Assembly (NCBI RefSeq): GCF_004022465.1
Contig: NZ_SAVA01000002.1
Coordinates: forward strand, 186,001 to 250,000
Direction of reading: 5' to 3'
Source: Rhodobacter huangdaonensis
GTDB lineage: Bacteria; Pseudomonadota; Alphaproteobacteria; Rhodobacterales; Rhodobacteraceae
DNA: 64,000 bases
Position 1 is the first letter of the stretch. Every line of letters starts with the position of its first letter. Made by a program: the position numbers and the translations under genes. Below the pieces are notes generated by a model, which was not told where the DNA came from, did no database searches, and saw only the letters and a program-made list of their open reading frames with translations. This document shows, piece after piece, positions 7,315-15,835 of this stretch.

Positions 7315-9243
7315 ATGTTTCGCAAGATCCTGATCGCCAACCGCGGCGAGATCGCCTGTCGCGTCATCGACACCGCGCGCCGCATGGGCGTGGCGACCGT
7401 TGCCGTCTATTCGGAGGCGGACGCCGGCGCGCGCCATGTCGCGATGGCCGACGAGGCCGTGCTGATCGGCGGCCCGGCGCCGCGTGACAGCTACCTGCGC
7501 GGCGCGGCGATCATCGCCGCGGCGCGGGCCACCGGGGCCGAGGCGATCCACCCGGGCTATGGGTTTCTCTCGGAAAACCCCGATTTCGTCGATGCGGTCG
7601 AAGCGGCGGGGCTGGTCTTCATCGGTCCCTCGGGCGATGCGATCCGGGCGATGGGGCTCAAGGATGCGGCGAAGGCGCTGATGGCGGAGGCGGGGGTGCC
7701 GGTCGTGCCGGGCTATCACGGCGCGAACCAGGACCCCGAGCATCTGGCGGGTGCGGCCGAGGCGGTGGGCTATCCGGTGCTGATCAAGGCGGTCGCGGGC
7801 GGCGGCGGCAAGGGCATGCGCCGCGTCGACCGGCCCGCCGATTTCGCCGCCGCGCTGGCCTCGGCGCAGGGTGAGGCGCTCACCGCCTTCGGCAATCCCG
7901 CGGTGCTGATCGAGAAATACGTCGAGAAGCCGCGCCACATCGAGGTGCAGGTCTTCGGCGACGGCACCTCGGCGGTGCATCTTTTCGAGCGCGACTGCTC
8001 GCTGCAGCGCCGCCATCAGAAGGTGATCGAGGAGGCCCCGGCGCCCGGCATGACGCCCGCGATGCGCGCCGCGATGGGGCAGGCGGCCGTGCGCGCGGCC
8101 GAGGCGATCGGCTACAGCGGCGCCGGCACGATCGAGTTCATCGTCGATGCCTCCGAGGGGCTGCGCGAGGACCGCTTCTGGTTCATGGAGATGAACACCC
8201 GCCTTCAGGTCGAGCATCCGGTGACCGAGGCGATCACCGGCGTCGATCTGGTCGAATGGCAGCTGCGCGTCGCCGCGGGCGAGCCCTTGCCGCTGCGACA
8301 GGATGAGCTGACGATCACCGGCCACGCCTTCGAGGCCCGGCTTTACGCCGAGGACGTGCCGGCGGGCTTCCTGCCGGCGACCGGCACCCTTGCTCACCTC
8401 AGCTTCGGCGCGGCGCGGATCGAGACCGGCGTGCGCGCGGGCGACACGATCAGCCCCTGGTATGACCCGATGATCGCCAAGGTGGTGACGCATGGCCCGA
8501 CGCGCGCGGTGGCGCTGGCGCAGCTTGCCCGCGCGCTGGAACAGACCGAGGTTGCGGGCACGGTGACGAATCTCGGTTTTCTCGGTGCGCTGGCCCGCCA
8601 TCCGGGCTTTGCCGCGGGCGATGTCGACACCGGGCTGATCGGGCGCGAGATCGACGCGCTCACCGCCGCCACCGACCCGCCCGCGGCGGCGCGTGCGCTG
8701 GCGGTGATTGCAGCCGCGGGGCTGGCCGAGGGGACGGGGCCGGGCTTCAGCCTCTGGGCGCCGCTCGTCCGCGCCGCGCCCTTCGAGGAGCCGGCACAGC
8801 TTGCCGTGACCGGGCCCGGGCGGGTCACGGTGACGGTGGCGGGCGACGCGCAGGACTGCGTGTTGCGCGCCGACGGCTGGTGGGTCGAGGGCGCGAAGAC
8901 CGGCGCGCGGTTCCATGTCGGCGCCGACGAGGTCACCGTCTTCATGGGCGCCGCCTATCGCTTTTCCCGGCCCGATCCGCTCGCGCGCCGCTCGGAAGGG
9001 CCGGCCTCGGGGCTGACGCTTGCGCCGATGCCGGGGCTGGTGAAGGCGGTCTTCGTCGCGGCCGGGCAGGCGGTGGCGGAGGGCGACCGGCTTGCCGTGC
9101 TCGAGGCGATGAAGATGGAGCACACGATGCTCGCCGCCCGCGCCGGCACCGTGGCCGAAGTGCTGGTCGAGGCGGGCGCGCAGGTCGAGGCCGGCGCGGC
9201 GCTGATCCGGCTTGCCGACGAGGGCGTGGAGGAGGCGGCATGA
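7315..9243 (+). CDS. liuD: methylcrotonyl-CoA carboxylase, biotin carboxylase/BCCP (alpha) subunit
   Basis: The 642-residue protein combines an N-terminal biotin carboxylase (MFRKILIANRGEIACR, ATP-grasp loop AGGGGKGMR, MEMNTRLQVEHPVTE) with a C-terminal biotinyl domain whose lysine is Lys600 in VLEAMKMEHTM. It carboxylates its own biotin with ATP and bicarbonate and hands the group to the liuB product. The start after GGGAGGAGCCG is unambiguous. The biotin must be attached by a ligase; a BirA gene is present about 19 kb away. Length and domain order match MCC alpha; the operon settles it against propionyl-CoA or acetyl-CoA carboxylase. Confidence 0.95.
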   Translation: MFRKILIANRGEIACRVIDTARRMGVATVAVYSEADAGARHVAMADEAVLIGGPAPRDSYLRGAAIIAAARATGAEAIHPGYGFLSENPDFVDAVEAAGLVFIGPSGDAIRAMGLKDAAKALMAEAGVPVVPGYHGANQDPEHLAGAAEAVGYPVLIKAVAGGGGKGMRRVDRPADFAAALASAQGEALTAFGNPAVLIEKYVEKPRHIEVQVFGDGTSAVHLFERDCSLQRRHQKVIEEAPAPGMTPAMRAAMGQAAVRAAEAIGYSGAGTIEFIVDASEGLREDRFWFMEMNTRLQVEHPVTEAITGVDLVEWQLRVAAGEPLPLRQDELTITGHAFEARLYAEDVPAGFLPATGTLAHLSFGAARIETGVRAGDTISPWYDPMIAKVVTHGPTRAVALAQLARALEQTEVAGTVTNLGFLGALARHPGFAAGDVDTGLIGREIDALTAATDPPAAARALAVIAAAGLAEGTGPGFSLWAPLVRAAPFEEPAQLAVTGPGRVTVTVAGDAQDCVLRADGWWVEGAKTGARFHVGADEVTVFMGAAYRFSRPDPLARRSEGPASGLTLAPMPGLVKAVFVAAGQAVAEGDRLAVLEAMKMEHTMLAARAGTVAEVLVEAGAQVEAGAALIRLADEGVEEAA

Positions 9244-9890
9244 TCCGCCTGCATCACGTTCCGGGGGCGCGCTCGTTCCGCGTGCTGTGGCTGCTCGAGG
9301 AGCTCGGCGAGGTGGCCGAGCTGAAGATCTGGTCGCTCACCGACGGCGGCCTGCGCAGCCCCGAGTTCCGCGCCCTCTCGCCCGCCGGGCGGATCCCGGC
9401 GCTCGAGATCGACGGGCGGGTGATCTTCGAGTCGGGGGCGATCGTCGAATATCTGACCGAGACCCGCGGCCGGCTTGCGCCGCGTCCGGGAACGGCAGAG
9501 CGCGCCGATTTCCTGCAATGGCTGCATTTCGCCGAAACGCAGGCGAACATCTTACAGAACCTGAACATTCACCACATCTTCCTGCGCCCCGAAAGCGCGC
9601 GTTCGGCGGTGCTGACGACGCTCGACACGAAGCGGCTCGAGGTGACGATGAAGGCGATGGAGACGCATCTTGCCGGCCGGGACTGGCTGCTTGACGGCTT
9701 CTCGGCCGCCGATGTGATGTTCGGCTTCAACCTCGAGGCGATGTTTCGCTTCGTCCGCCCCGAGGCCTTCCCGTCGCTCGCGGTCTGGGCCGAGTGCTGC
9801 AAGGCGCGCCCGGCCTATCGCCGCGCGGTGGCGAAGGGCGGGGCAAGCGCGATCTACACCCGGGATTTCTACGAGCTGAACGATGGCTGA
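9240..9890 (+). CDS. glutathione S-transferase-like protein in the liu operon
   Basis: The 216-residue product has a GST architecture: an N-terminal thioredoxin-like half (VPGARSFRVLWLLEELG, then RIPALEIDGRVIFESGAIVE) and an all-helical C-terminal half. The SRS-like segment GARSFRVLW could supply the serine that activates glutathione. Start and stop overlap liuD (ATGA) and liuE (8 bp), so it is translationally embedded in the operon. Its role in leucine breakdown is not established; scavenging of reactive acyl intermediates is only a guess. Confidence 0.85.
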   Translation: MIRLHHVPGARSFRVLWLLEELGEVAELKIWSLTDGGLRSPEFRALSPAGRIPALEIDGRVIFESGAIVEYLTETRGRLAPRPGTAERADFLQWLHFAETQANILQNLNIHHIFLRPESARSAVLTTLDTKRLEVTMKAMETHLAGRDWLLDGFSAADVMFGFNLEAMFRFVRPEAFPSLAVWAECCKARPAYRRAVAKGGASAIYTRDFYELNDG

Positions 9891-10743
9891 GACGGTTGAG
9901 ATCTTCGAGATGGCCCCGCGTGACGGGCTGCAGAACGAAAAGCGGCTGATCCCGACGGCGGAGAAGATCGCGCTGGTCGATTGCCTGAGCCGGGCGGGGT
10001 TCCGCCGGATCGAGGTTGCCTCTTTCGTCAGCCCGAAATGGGTGCCGCAGATGGCCGACGGGGCGCAGGTGCTGGCCGGCATCGCCCGCGCGCCGGGCGT
10101 GCGCTATGCCGCGCTTACCCCGAACCTGAAGGGCTATGAGGGGGCGCGGGCGGCGCGGGCGGACGAGGTGGCGATCTTCGCCTCGGCCTCGGAGGGGTTT
10201 TCGCGCGCGAACCTGAACTGTTCGATCGCCGAGAGCCTTGATCGTTTCCGCGCGGTGATGCAGGCGGCGCAGGCCGACGGCATGCCGGTGCGCGGCTATG
10301 TCTCGGTCGTCACCGATTGCCCCTATGACGGGCCGACCCCGCCCGAGGCGGTTGCCCGCGTCGTCGCGGCGCTGCGCGAGATGGGCTGTTACGAGATCAG
10401 TCTGGGCGACACCATCGGGCAGGGCCGGGCCGAGACCGTGGCGGCGATGCTGGATGCGGTGCTCGAGGAGATGCCGGCGGACCGTCTGGCGGGCCATTTC
10501 CACGACACTGCGGGCCGGGCGCTGGAAAATATCGAGGCGGCGCTCGCCGCCGGGCTGCGGGTCTTCGATGCCGCGGTGGGCGGGCTTGGCGGTTGCCCCT
10601 ATGCGCCGGGCGCCAAGGGCAATGTCGCAACCGAGAAGGTGGCGGCCTGGCTTGCCGGGCGCGGCTATGAGACCGGGCTCGACATGGAGGTGATCGGCGC
10701 GGCGGCAGAGCTTGCGCGGGCAATGAGAGGGCAGGGGGAATGA
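9883..10743 (+). CDS. liuE: hydroxymethylglutaryl-CoA lyase
   Basis: The 286-residue TIM-barrel lyase splits HMG-CoA into acetyl-CoA and acetoacetate, the last step of leucine breakdown. Signatures are EMAPRDGLQNEK at the N-terminus (metal- and substrate-binding Asp/Arg), GHFHDTAGRALEN (metal-binding His pair) and the catalytic loop GLGGCPYAPGAKGN with Cys238. The length is usual for bacterial enzymes. It overlaps the GST gene by 8 bp and liuC by 4 bp. Confidence 0.95.
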   Translation: MAETVEIFEMAPRDGLQNEKRLIPTAEKIALVDCLSRAGFRRIEVASFVSPKWVPQMADGAQVLAGIARAPGVRYAALTPNLKGYEGARAARADEVAIFASASEGFSRANLNCSIAESLDRFRAVMQAAQADGMPVRGYVSVVTDCPYDGPTPPEAVARVVAALREMGCYEISLGDTIGQGRAETVAAMLDAVLEEMPADRLAGHFHDTAGRALENIEAALAAGLRVFDAAVGGLGGCPYAPGAKGNVATEKVAAWLAGRGYETGLDMEVIGAAAELARAMRGQGE

Positions 10744-11522
10744 CCGAGACGATCCGGACCGGGGTGGACGCGCGCGGTGTCGCGCATCTGTGGCTGGCGC
10801 GCGCCGAAAAGCACAACGCGCTGTCGGCGCAGATGATGGACGAGATCACCGCCGCGATCGGTGCGCTTGGCGCCGATCCCGCGGTGCGGGTGGTGGTGCT
10901 TGCGGCCGAAGGCGAGAGCTTCTGCGCCGGCGGCGATCTGAAATGGATGCAGGCGCAGATGAACGCCAGCGCCGAGGAGCGCGCCGCGGGGGCGCGCCGG
11001 CTGGCGGCCATGCTCAGCGCGCTCGACCGTTGCCCGAAGCCGGTGATCGGCCGGGTGCAGGGCAACGCCTTCGGCGGCGGCATCGGCATGATGTCGGTGT
11101 GCGACGTGGCGGTCGGCGTGACCGGCGCCCGCTTTGGCCTGACCGAGACCCGGCTTGGCCTGACGCCGGCGACGATCTCGCCCTATGTCGTCGCCCGCAT
11201 GGGCCCGGCGAAGGCGCGCCGCGTCTTCATGTCGGCACGGCTCTTCGGGGCGGCCGAGGCCGAGGCGCTGAACCTTCTGGCCCGCGTCGTCGCGCCGGAG
11301 GACCTCGACGCCGCGGTCGAGGCCGAGGTCGTGCCCTATCTGAGCTGTGCGCCCGGTGCCGTCGCCGATGCCAAGGCGCTGATCCGGATGCTTGCCCCGC
11401 CGATTGAGGCCGCGGTGCAGGAGGCGACCATCGCCGCCCTCGTCGCCCGTTGGGAAACCGCCGAGGCGGGCGAGGGAATCGCCGCCTTCTTCGACCGGCG
11501 CAAACCCGGCTGGAGCGCCTGA
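10740..11522 (+). CDS. liuC: methylglutaconyl-CoA hydratase (enoyl-CoA hydratase family)
   Basis: The 260-residue crotonase-fold protein hydrates 3-methylglutaconyl-CoA to HMG-CoA, feeding liuE. The oxyanion-hole segments are GESFCAGGDLKWMQ and GNAFGGGIGMMSVCD; the catalytic glutamate region is GLTETRLGLTPATISPYV. KWMQ after the first glycine loop is typical of the AUH/LiuC subgroup. The ATGA overlap with liuE and the pathway context support this over a generic enoyl-CoA hydratase. It is the last gene of the operon, with a terminator-like hairpin about 46 bp downstream. Confidence 0.92.
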   Translation: MTETIRTGVDARGVAHLWLARAEKHNALSAQMMDEITAAIGALGADPAVRVVVLAAEGESFCAGGDLKWMQAQMNASAEERAAGARRLAAMLSALDRCPKPVIGRVQGNAFGGGIGMMSVCDVAVGVTGARFGLTETRLGLTPATISPYVVARMGPAKARRVFMSARLFGAAEAEALNLLARVVAPEDLDAAVEAEVVPYLSCAPGAVADAKALIRMLAPPIEAAVQEATIAALVARWETAEAGEGIAAFFDRRKPGWSA

Positions 11523-11567
11523 CCGGGCGCCAGACCCGAGGGATTCTCTCGGAATTGCCGGGGCTTC

Positions 11568-11605
11568 GGGCCCGCGCGCCTCGACGTGCGGGCCCTTGCC
11601 TTATT
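11568..11605 (+). terminator. terminator-like hairpin after the liu operon
   Basis: GGGCCCGC (11568-11575) pairs with GCGGGCCC (11588-11595) around a 12-base loop and is followed by TTGCCTTATT. It is a strong stem with a short, interrupted T tract, so intrinsic termination is likely but may be incomplete. Confidence 0.6.
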
Positions 11606-11694
11606 GCCGTCGCGGCACGAACCCGGTCGCTGCCGAAGCGGTGTGCATCGGTATACCAAATGAACTTTTCGGACCGGAAAGCGGTGCCTCTCGG

Positions 11695-11723
11695 TTGACC
11701 CGGCGGGGAGGCGGCGATATTGC
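11695..11723 (+). promoter_or_regulatory. candidate sigma-70 promoter of the nuo operon
   Basis: TTGACC (11695-11700) and TATTGC (11718-11723) with a 17-bp spacer lie 53 bp before the nuoA start, after the liu terminator. This is the best promoter match between the two operons. Confidence 0.5.
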
Positions 11724-11776
11724 TCGCTCAGCCGGAACCTGCGCGACACTCGGTCGCGTCACAAGGGAGCCAACCA

Positions 11777-12142
11777 GTGCACGACATGCTGCGTGAATAC
11801 CTTCCCATCCTCATCTTCCTTGCATTGGCCATCGTGCTCGGGCTTGTCCTGATCCTCGCCGCGGTCGTGCTGGCCGTGCGCAACCCGGACCCGGAAAAGG
11901 TCTCGGCCTATGAATGCGGCTTCAACGCCTTCGACGACGCGCGCATGAAGTTCGATGTGCGCTTCTACCTCGTCTCGATCCTGTTCATCATCTTCGACCT
12001 CGAAGTGGCCTTCCTGTTCCCCTGGGCGGTGGCCTTCGGCTCGCTGAGCATGGTGGGCTTCTGGTCGATGATGGTGTTCCTCGGCGTGCTGACCGTGGGC
12101 TTTGCCTATGAATGGAAGAAAGGGGCGCTGGAATGGGCGTGA
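11777..12142 (+). CDS. nuoA: NADH-quinone oxidoreductase subunit A
   Basis: The 121-residue membrane subunit has three hydrophobic helices and the conserved loop NPDPEKVSAYECGFNAFDDAR, which carries the cysteine near the quinone channel, followed by KFDVRFYLVSILFIIFDLEVAFLFPW. I chose the GTG start because AAGGGAG lies 7 bp upstream; an ATG three codons later is the alternative. It is the first gene of a complete complex I operon and overlaps nuoB by 10 bp. Confidence 0.93.
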   Translation: MHDMLREYLPILIFLALAIVLGLVLILAAVVLAVRNPDPEKVSAYECGFNAFDDARMKFDVRFYLVSILFIIFDLEVAFLFPWAVAFGSLSMVGFWSMMVFLGVLTVGFAYEWKKGALEWA

Positions 12143-12666
12143 TGACTTCTGCCAACACCGCGGGGGCCGACAAGGAAGCCGCGACCCAGGCCCTGAACAA
12201 GGAACTGCAGGACAAGGGTTTCCTGCTGACCTCGACCGAAGACCTGATCAACTGGGCGCGCAACGGCTCGCTGCACTGGATGACCTTCGGTCTGGCCTGC
12301 TGCGCCGTCGAGATGATGCAGGTTTCGATGCCGCGCTATGACCTCGAACGCTTCGGCACCGCGCCGCGCGCCTCGCCGCGCCAGTCCGACGTGATGATCG
12401 TCGCGGGCACGCTGACGAACAAGATGGCGCCGGCGCTGCGCAAGGTCTATGACCAGATGCCGGAGCCGCGCTATGTGATCTCGATGGGGTCCTGCGCGAA
12501 CGGCGGCGGCTACTACCACTACAGCTACTCGGTGGTGCGCGGTTGCGACCGGATCGTGCCGGTCGACATCTACGTGCCGGGCTGCCCGCCCTCGGCCGAG
12601 GCGCTGCTCTACGGTATCTTGCAGCTGCAGCGGAAGATCCGCCGCACCGGCACGCTGGTCCGCTGA
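12133..12666 (+). CDS. nuoB: NADH-quinone oxidoreductase subunit B
   Basis: The 177-residue peripheral subunit carries the N2 [4Fe-4S] cluster at the quinone site. The ligands are visible as the tandem cysteines of LACCAVEMM, the cysteine of SMGSCANGGG and that of YVPGCPPSAE. An ATG eight codons upstream in the same frame exists, but MGVMTSAN has AGGGG before it and overlaps nuoA in the usual manner. N-terminal residues before DLINWARNGS are variable in the family. Confidence 0.95.
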   Translation: MGVMTSANTAGADKEAATQALNKELQDKGFLLTSTEDLINWARNGSLHWMTFGLACCAVEMMQVSMPRYDLERFGTAPRASPRQSDVMIVAGTLTNKMAPALRKVYDQMPEPRYVISMGSCANGGGYYHYSYSVVRGCDRIVPVDIYVPGCPPSAEALLYGILQLQRKIRRTGTLVR

Positions 12667-12679
12667 GGGGGAGAGAAGA

Positions 12680-13282
12680 ATGAGCGACGAAGCCCTGAAG
12701 GAACTGGCCGCCCACATCGAGCACAAGCGCTCGGCCGATGTGCTGAAGACCGAGATCGCCTTTGGCGAGCTCTGTGTCACCGTCACGCCCGGCTCGATCC
12801 TCGAGTTCGTGGAATTCCTGCGCGACGATCCGAGCTGCCGCTTCTCGACGCTGATCGAGCTGACCGCCATCGACTGGCCGGAACGCCCGGCGCGTTTCGA
12901 CATGGTCTGGCTGTTCCTGTCGATGTGGCGCAACCAGCGCATCCGCGTGAAGGCGGCGCTGCGCGAGGACGAGATGTGCCCGTCGATCGTCGAGGCCTTC
13001 CCGAACGCCAACTGGTGCGAGCGCGAAGTGTTCGACATGTATGGCATCCTGTTCTCGGACCACCCGGACCTGCGCCGCATCCTCACCGACTATGGCTTCC
13101 GCGGTCACCCGCTGCGCAAGGACTTCCCGACCACGGGCTATGTCGAGGTGCGCTATGACGAGGTGCTCAAGCGCGTCGTCTACGAGCCGGTGAAGCTGGT
13201 GCAGGAATATCGGCAATTCGACTTCCTCTCTCCCTGGGAAGGCGCGCATTACATTCTGCCCGGCGACGAGAAGCAGGGCTGA
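12680..13282 (+). CDS. nuoC: NADH-quinone oxidoreductase subunit C
   Basis: The 200-residue subunit of the peripheral arm. It has the family signature CEREVFDMYGILFSDHPDLRR and the C-terminal GHPLRKDFPTTGYVEVRYDE. It is a separate gene from nuoD, as in other alphaproteobacteria and mitochondria and unlike the nuoCD fusion of E. coli. GGGGGAGAGAAGA precedes the ATG. Confidence 0.95.
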   Translation: MSDEALKELAAHIEHKRSADVLKTEIAFGELCVTVTPGSILEFVEFLRDDPSCRFSTLIELTAIDWPERPARFDMVWLFLSMWRNQRIRVKAALREDEMCPSIVEAFPNANWCEREVFDMYGILFSDHPDLRRILTDYGFRGHPLRKDFPTTGYVEVRYDEVLKRVVYEPVKLVQEYRQFDFLSPWEGAHYILPGDEKQG

Positions 13283-13336
13283 TCCTCGCGTCGGGCTCCC
13301 GTGGCCCGGCGGACAGGACAAGACAGAGGTTGGACC

Positions 13337-14578
13337 ATGGACGGCGACATCCGGCAGAATTCCTACGATGACGGCTCGCACGATGTGCTGACGGGCGAAC
13401 AGCGCATCCGCAACTTCAACATCAACTTCGGCCCGCAGCACCCTGCCGCGCACGGCGTGCTGCGCATGGTGCTGGAGCTTGACGGCGAGATCGTCGAGCG
13501 CGCGGACCCGCATATCGGCCTGCTGCACCGCGGCACCGAGAAGCTGATGGAAAGCCGCACCTACCTGCAGAACCTGCCCTATTTCGACCGTCTCGACTAT
13601 GTCGCGCCGATGAACCAGGAACATGCCTGGTGTCTCGCGATCGAGCGGCTGACCGGCACCGAGGTGCCGCGGCGGGCGCAGCTGATCCGCGTGCTCTACT
13701 CGGAAATCGGCCGTATCCTGAACCACCTGCTGAACGTCACCACGCAGGCGATGGACGTCGGCGCGCTGACCCCGCCGCTGTGGGGCTTCGAGGAGCGCGA
13801 GAAGCTGATGATCTTCTACGAGCGGGCCTGCGGGGCGCGGCTGCACTCGAACTACTTCCGGCCCGGTGGCGTCCATCAGGATCTGCCGCCGGCGCTGCTC
13901 GACGATATCGAGACCTGGGCGCAGGCATTCCCGCAGAAGCTCGACGACATTGACGGGCTGCTGACCGAGAACCGGATCTTCAAGCAGCGCAACGTCGACA
14001 TCGCGATCATCACCGAGAAGGAAATCTCGGACTGGGGCTATACCGGCGTGATGGTGCGCGGCTCGGGCTTTGCCTGGGACCTGCGCCGCAGCCAGCCCTA
14101 CGAGTGCTATGACGAGTTCGACTTCAAGGTCTGCGTCGGCAAGAACGGCGACTGCTATGACCGCTACCTCGTCCGCATGGCCGAGATGCGCGAGTCGACC
14201 AAGATCATCCTTCAGGCGATTGCCAAGCTGCGCCTGCCCGAGAACCTGGGCGACGTGCTGGCGCGCGGCAAGATGACCCCGCCGAAGCGCGGCGACATGA
14301 AGCGCAACATGGAAAGCCTGATCCACCACTTCAAGCTCTACACCGAGGGCTTCCACGTCCCGGCCGGCGAGGTTTACGCCGCCGTCGAGGCGCCGAAGGG
14401 CGAATTCGGCGTCTTCCTGGTGTCGGATGGCACCAACAAACCCTACCGCGCCAAGATCCGCGCCCCGGGCTTCTCGCATCTGCAGTCGATGGATGAGATC
14501 TCCCGTGGCCACCAACTCGCCGATGTTTCGGCCATCATCGGCACGCTCGATATCGTGTTCGGGGAGGTTGACCGCTAA
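13337..14578 (+). CDS. nuoD: NADH-quinone oxidoreductase subunit D
   Basis: The 413-residue, hydrogenase-large-subunit-like protein forms the quinone cavity with NuoB. Recognisable segments are NFGPQHPAAHGVLR (the loop histidines near the quinone), HIGLLHRGTEKLME and, at the C-terminus, DISRGH-type MDEISRGHQLADVSAIIGTLD. The protein ends in VFGEVDR, the usual terminus. The start MDGDIRQ is chosen with GAGGTTGGACC upstream. The stop overlaps the nuoE ATG (TAATG). Confidence 0.95.
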   Translation: MDGDIRQNSYDDGSHDVLTGEQRIRNFNINFGPQHPAAHGVLRMVLELDGEIVERADPHIGLLHRGTEKLMESRTYLQNLPYFDRLDYVAPMNQEHAWCLAIERLTGTEVPRRAQLIRVLYSEIGRILNHLLNVTTQAMDVGALTPPLWGFEEREKLMIFYERACGARLHSNYFRPGGVHQDLPPALLDDIETWAQAFPQKLDDIDGLLTENRIFKQRNVDIAIITEKEISDWGYTGVMVRGSGFAWDLRRSQPYECYDEFDFKVCVGKNGDCYDRYLVRMAEMRESTKIILQAIAKLRLPENLGDVLARGKMTPPKRGDMKRNMESLIHHFKLYTEGFHVPAGEVYAAVEAPKGEFGVFLVSDGTNKPYRAKIRAPGFSHLQSMDEISRGHQLADVSAIIGTLDIVFGEVDR

Positions 14579-15384
14579 TGCTCCGTCGTCTTCATCACGA
14601 GCAGCCCGCTGCGTTTGAGTTCACGCCCGCGAACCTCGCCTGGGCCGAGGCGCAGATCACCAAGTATCCGGTGGGCCGTCAGGCCTCGGCGATCATTCCG
14701 CTGCTGTTCCGCGCGCAGGAACAGGAGGGGTGGCTGTCGAAACCGGCGATCGAATATGTCGCGGACATGCTGGGCATGCCCTATATCCGCGCGCTCGAGG
14801 TCGCGACCTTCTACTTCATGTTCCAGCTCGCTCCGGTGGGCTCGGTCGCCCATATCCAGGTCTGCGGCACGACGTCGTGCATGATCTGCGGCGCCGAGGA
14901 CCTGATCAGGGTCTGCAAGGAAAAGATCGCACCGCATGCCTTTGAACTCTCGAAGGACGGCAAGTTCAGCTGGGAAGAGGTCGAATGCCTCGGCGCCTGC
15001 GCGAACGCGCCGATGGCGGCGATCGGCAAGGACTATTACGAGGATCTCAGCGAAGAGAGCCTCGCGAAGCTGATCGACACCATGGCCGCCGGCCAGACCC
15101 CGCGCCCCGGTTCGCAGACCGGCCGGTTCTCGTCGGAACGGGCGGGCGAGCAGGTCGCGCTGCTCGACAGCAAGGGCGACCGCGAGGAATACAACGCCAC
15201 CGTGGGCCTTGCGGTCTCGATCGGCGACACGATCAAGCGCATCGACGGCACCGAAGTGGCGCTGCGCGCGCCGTGGCAGATGTCGGGCCAGCGCGCGCCG
15301 ATCGGCATGATGGGCACCGAACGGCCGAAGTCGGCCGTGCAGCAGGTGGCCGCAGAGAAGGCGGCGAAGGCCGCGACGGAATGA
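14578..15384 (+). CDS. nuoE: NADH-quinone oxidoreductase subunit E with C-terminal extension
   Basis: The 268-residue subunit has the thioredoxin-like [2Fe-2S] domain with ligands in VCGTTSCMICGAEDL and CLGACANAPMAAIG. The core ends near residue 165; about 100 further residues include DKRID-type charged segments and finish with an Ala/Lys-rich helix (VAAEKAAKAATE). E. coli NuoE is about 166 residues, so the tail is an alphaproteobacterial-type addition. It lacks a recognisable domain. The gene overlaps nuoD and is separated from nuoF by a small extra gene. Confidence 0.93.
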   Translation: MLRRLHHEQPAAFEFTPANLAWAEAQITKYPVGRQASAIIPLLFRAQEQEGWLSKPAIEYVADMLGMPYIRALEVATFYFMFQLAPVGSVAHIQVCGTTSCMICGAEDLIRVCKEKIAPHAFELSKDGKFSWEEVECLGACANAPMAAIGKDYYEDLSEESLAKLIDTMAAGQTPRPGSQTGRFSSERAGEQVALLDSKGDREEYNATVGLAVSIGDTIKRIDGTEVALRAPWQMSGQRAPIGMMGTERPKSAVQQVAAEKAAKAATE

Positions 15385-15448
15385 GACGCGGGGCCCGCGG
15401 CGGCACAGCCGGGGGCCCTGAAGACGGCGCAAGGGCCGGAAGGAGACG

Positions 15449-15745
15449 ATGAGCGGGTTCGAGGCGGGCTGCAGGATCAGGGCATGGACATGGGGCGCGA
15501 TCACGGGCCTCGGCACCGGCCTTCTCGTCCAGCCGGCGCACGGACCTGGCGCGGCGCTCTTTCTCGGCCTGATCGCCTTCCTGCTTGCGGGGGCGGTCTT
15601 CGTCTGGGGCTTTTGCGACGGGCTCGACCGCCGCTTCGCCCTGCCGCCGGCGGCGCTCGAACGGGCGCGGGCCGCGGCGGAGAAGAGGACGGCGGACGGG
15701 GAAGGGATCGCGCCTTCCGCTGCCGCGACGGGCAAGGACCGCTGA
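15449..15745 (+). CDS. small membrane protein between nuoE and nuoF
   Basis: The 98-residue product has two hydrophobic segments (about residues 14-27, and 33-52 with FLGLIAFLLAGAVFVWGF) and a charged Ala-rich C-terminus. AAGGAGACG directly before the ATG makes translation likely. I do not recognise the family. It lies within the nuo operon in the same orientation, 64 bp after nuoE and 90 bp before nuoF. Nuo loci of Rhodobacter are known to hold several unidentified small reading frames, and this is likely one of them. It could be an accessory or assembly factor; there is no direct evidence. Confidence 0.7.
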   Translation: MSGFEAGCRIRAWTWGAITGLGTGLLVQPAHGPGAALFLGLIAFLLAGAVFVWGFCDGLDRRFALPPAALERARAAAEKRTADGEGIAPSAAATGKDR

Positions 15746-15835
15746 GGCTTCGGCCCGCGGCGACAAGGGATTTCGCGCCGGTTCGGGCGCAACGGGGGCC
15801 GGGACACCGGTGGCCGTGCAACTGAGGGAAGTGAC

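Noticed and set aside
11650..11657. Palindrome GGTATACC before nuoA, repeated at 20183-20190
   Set aside because: Eight bases twice in 64 kb is not strong, and the second copy lies in the end of a coding region.
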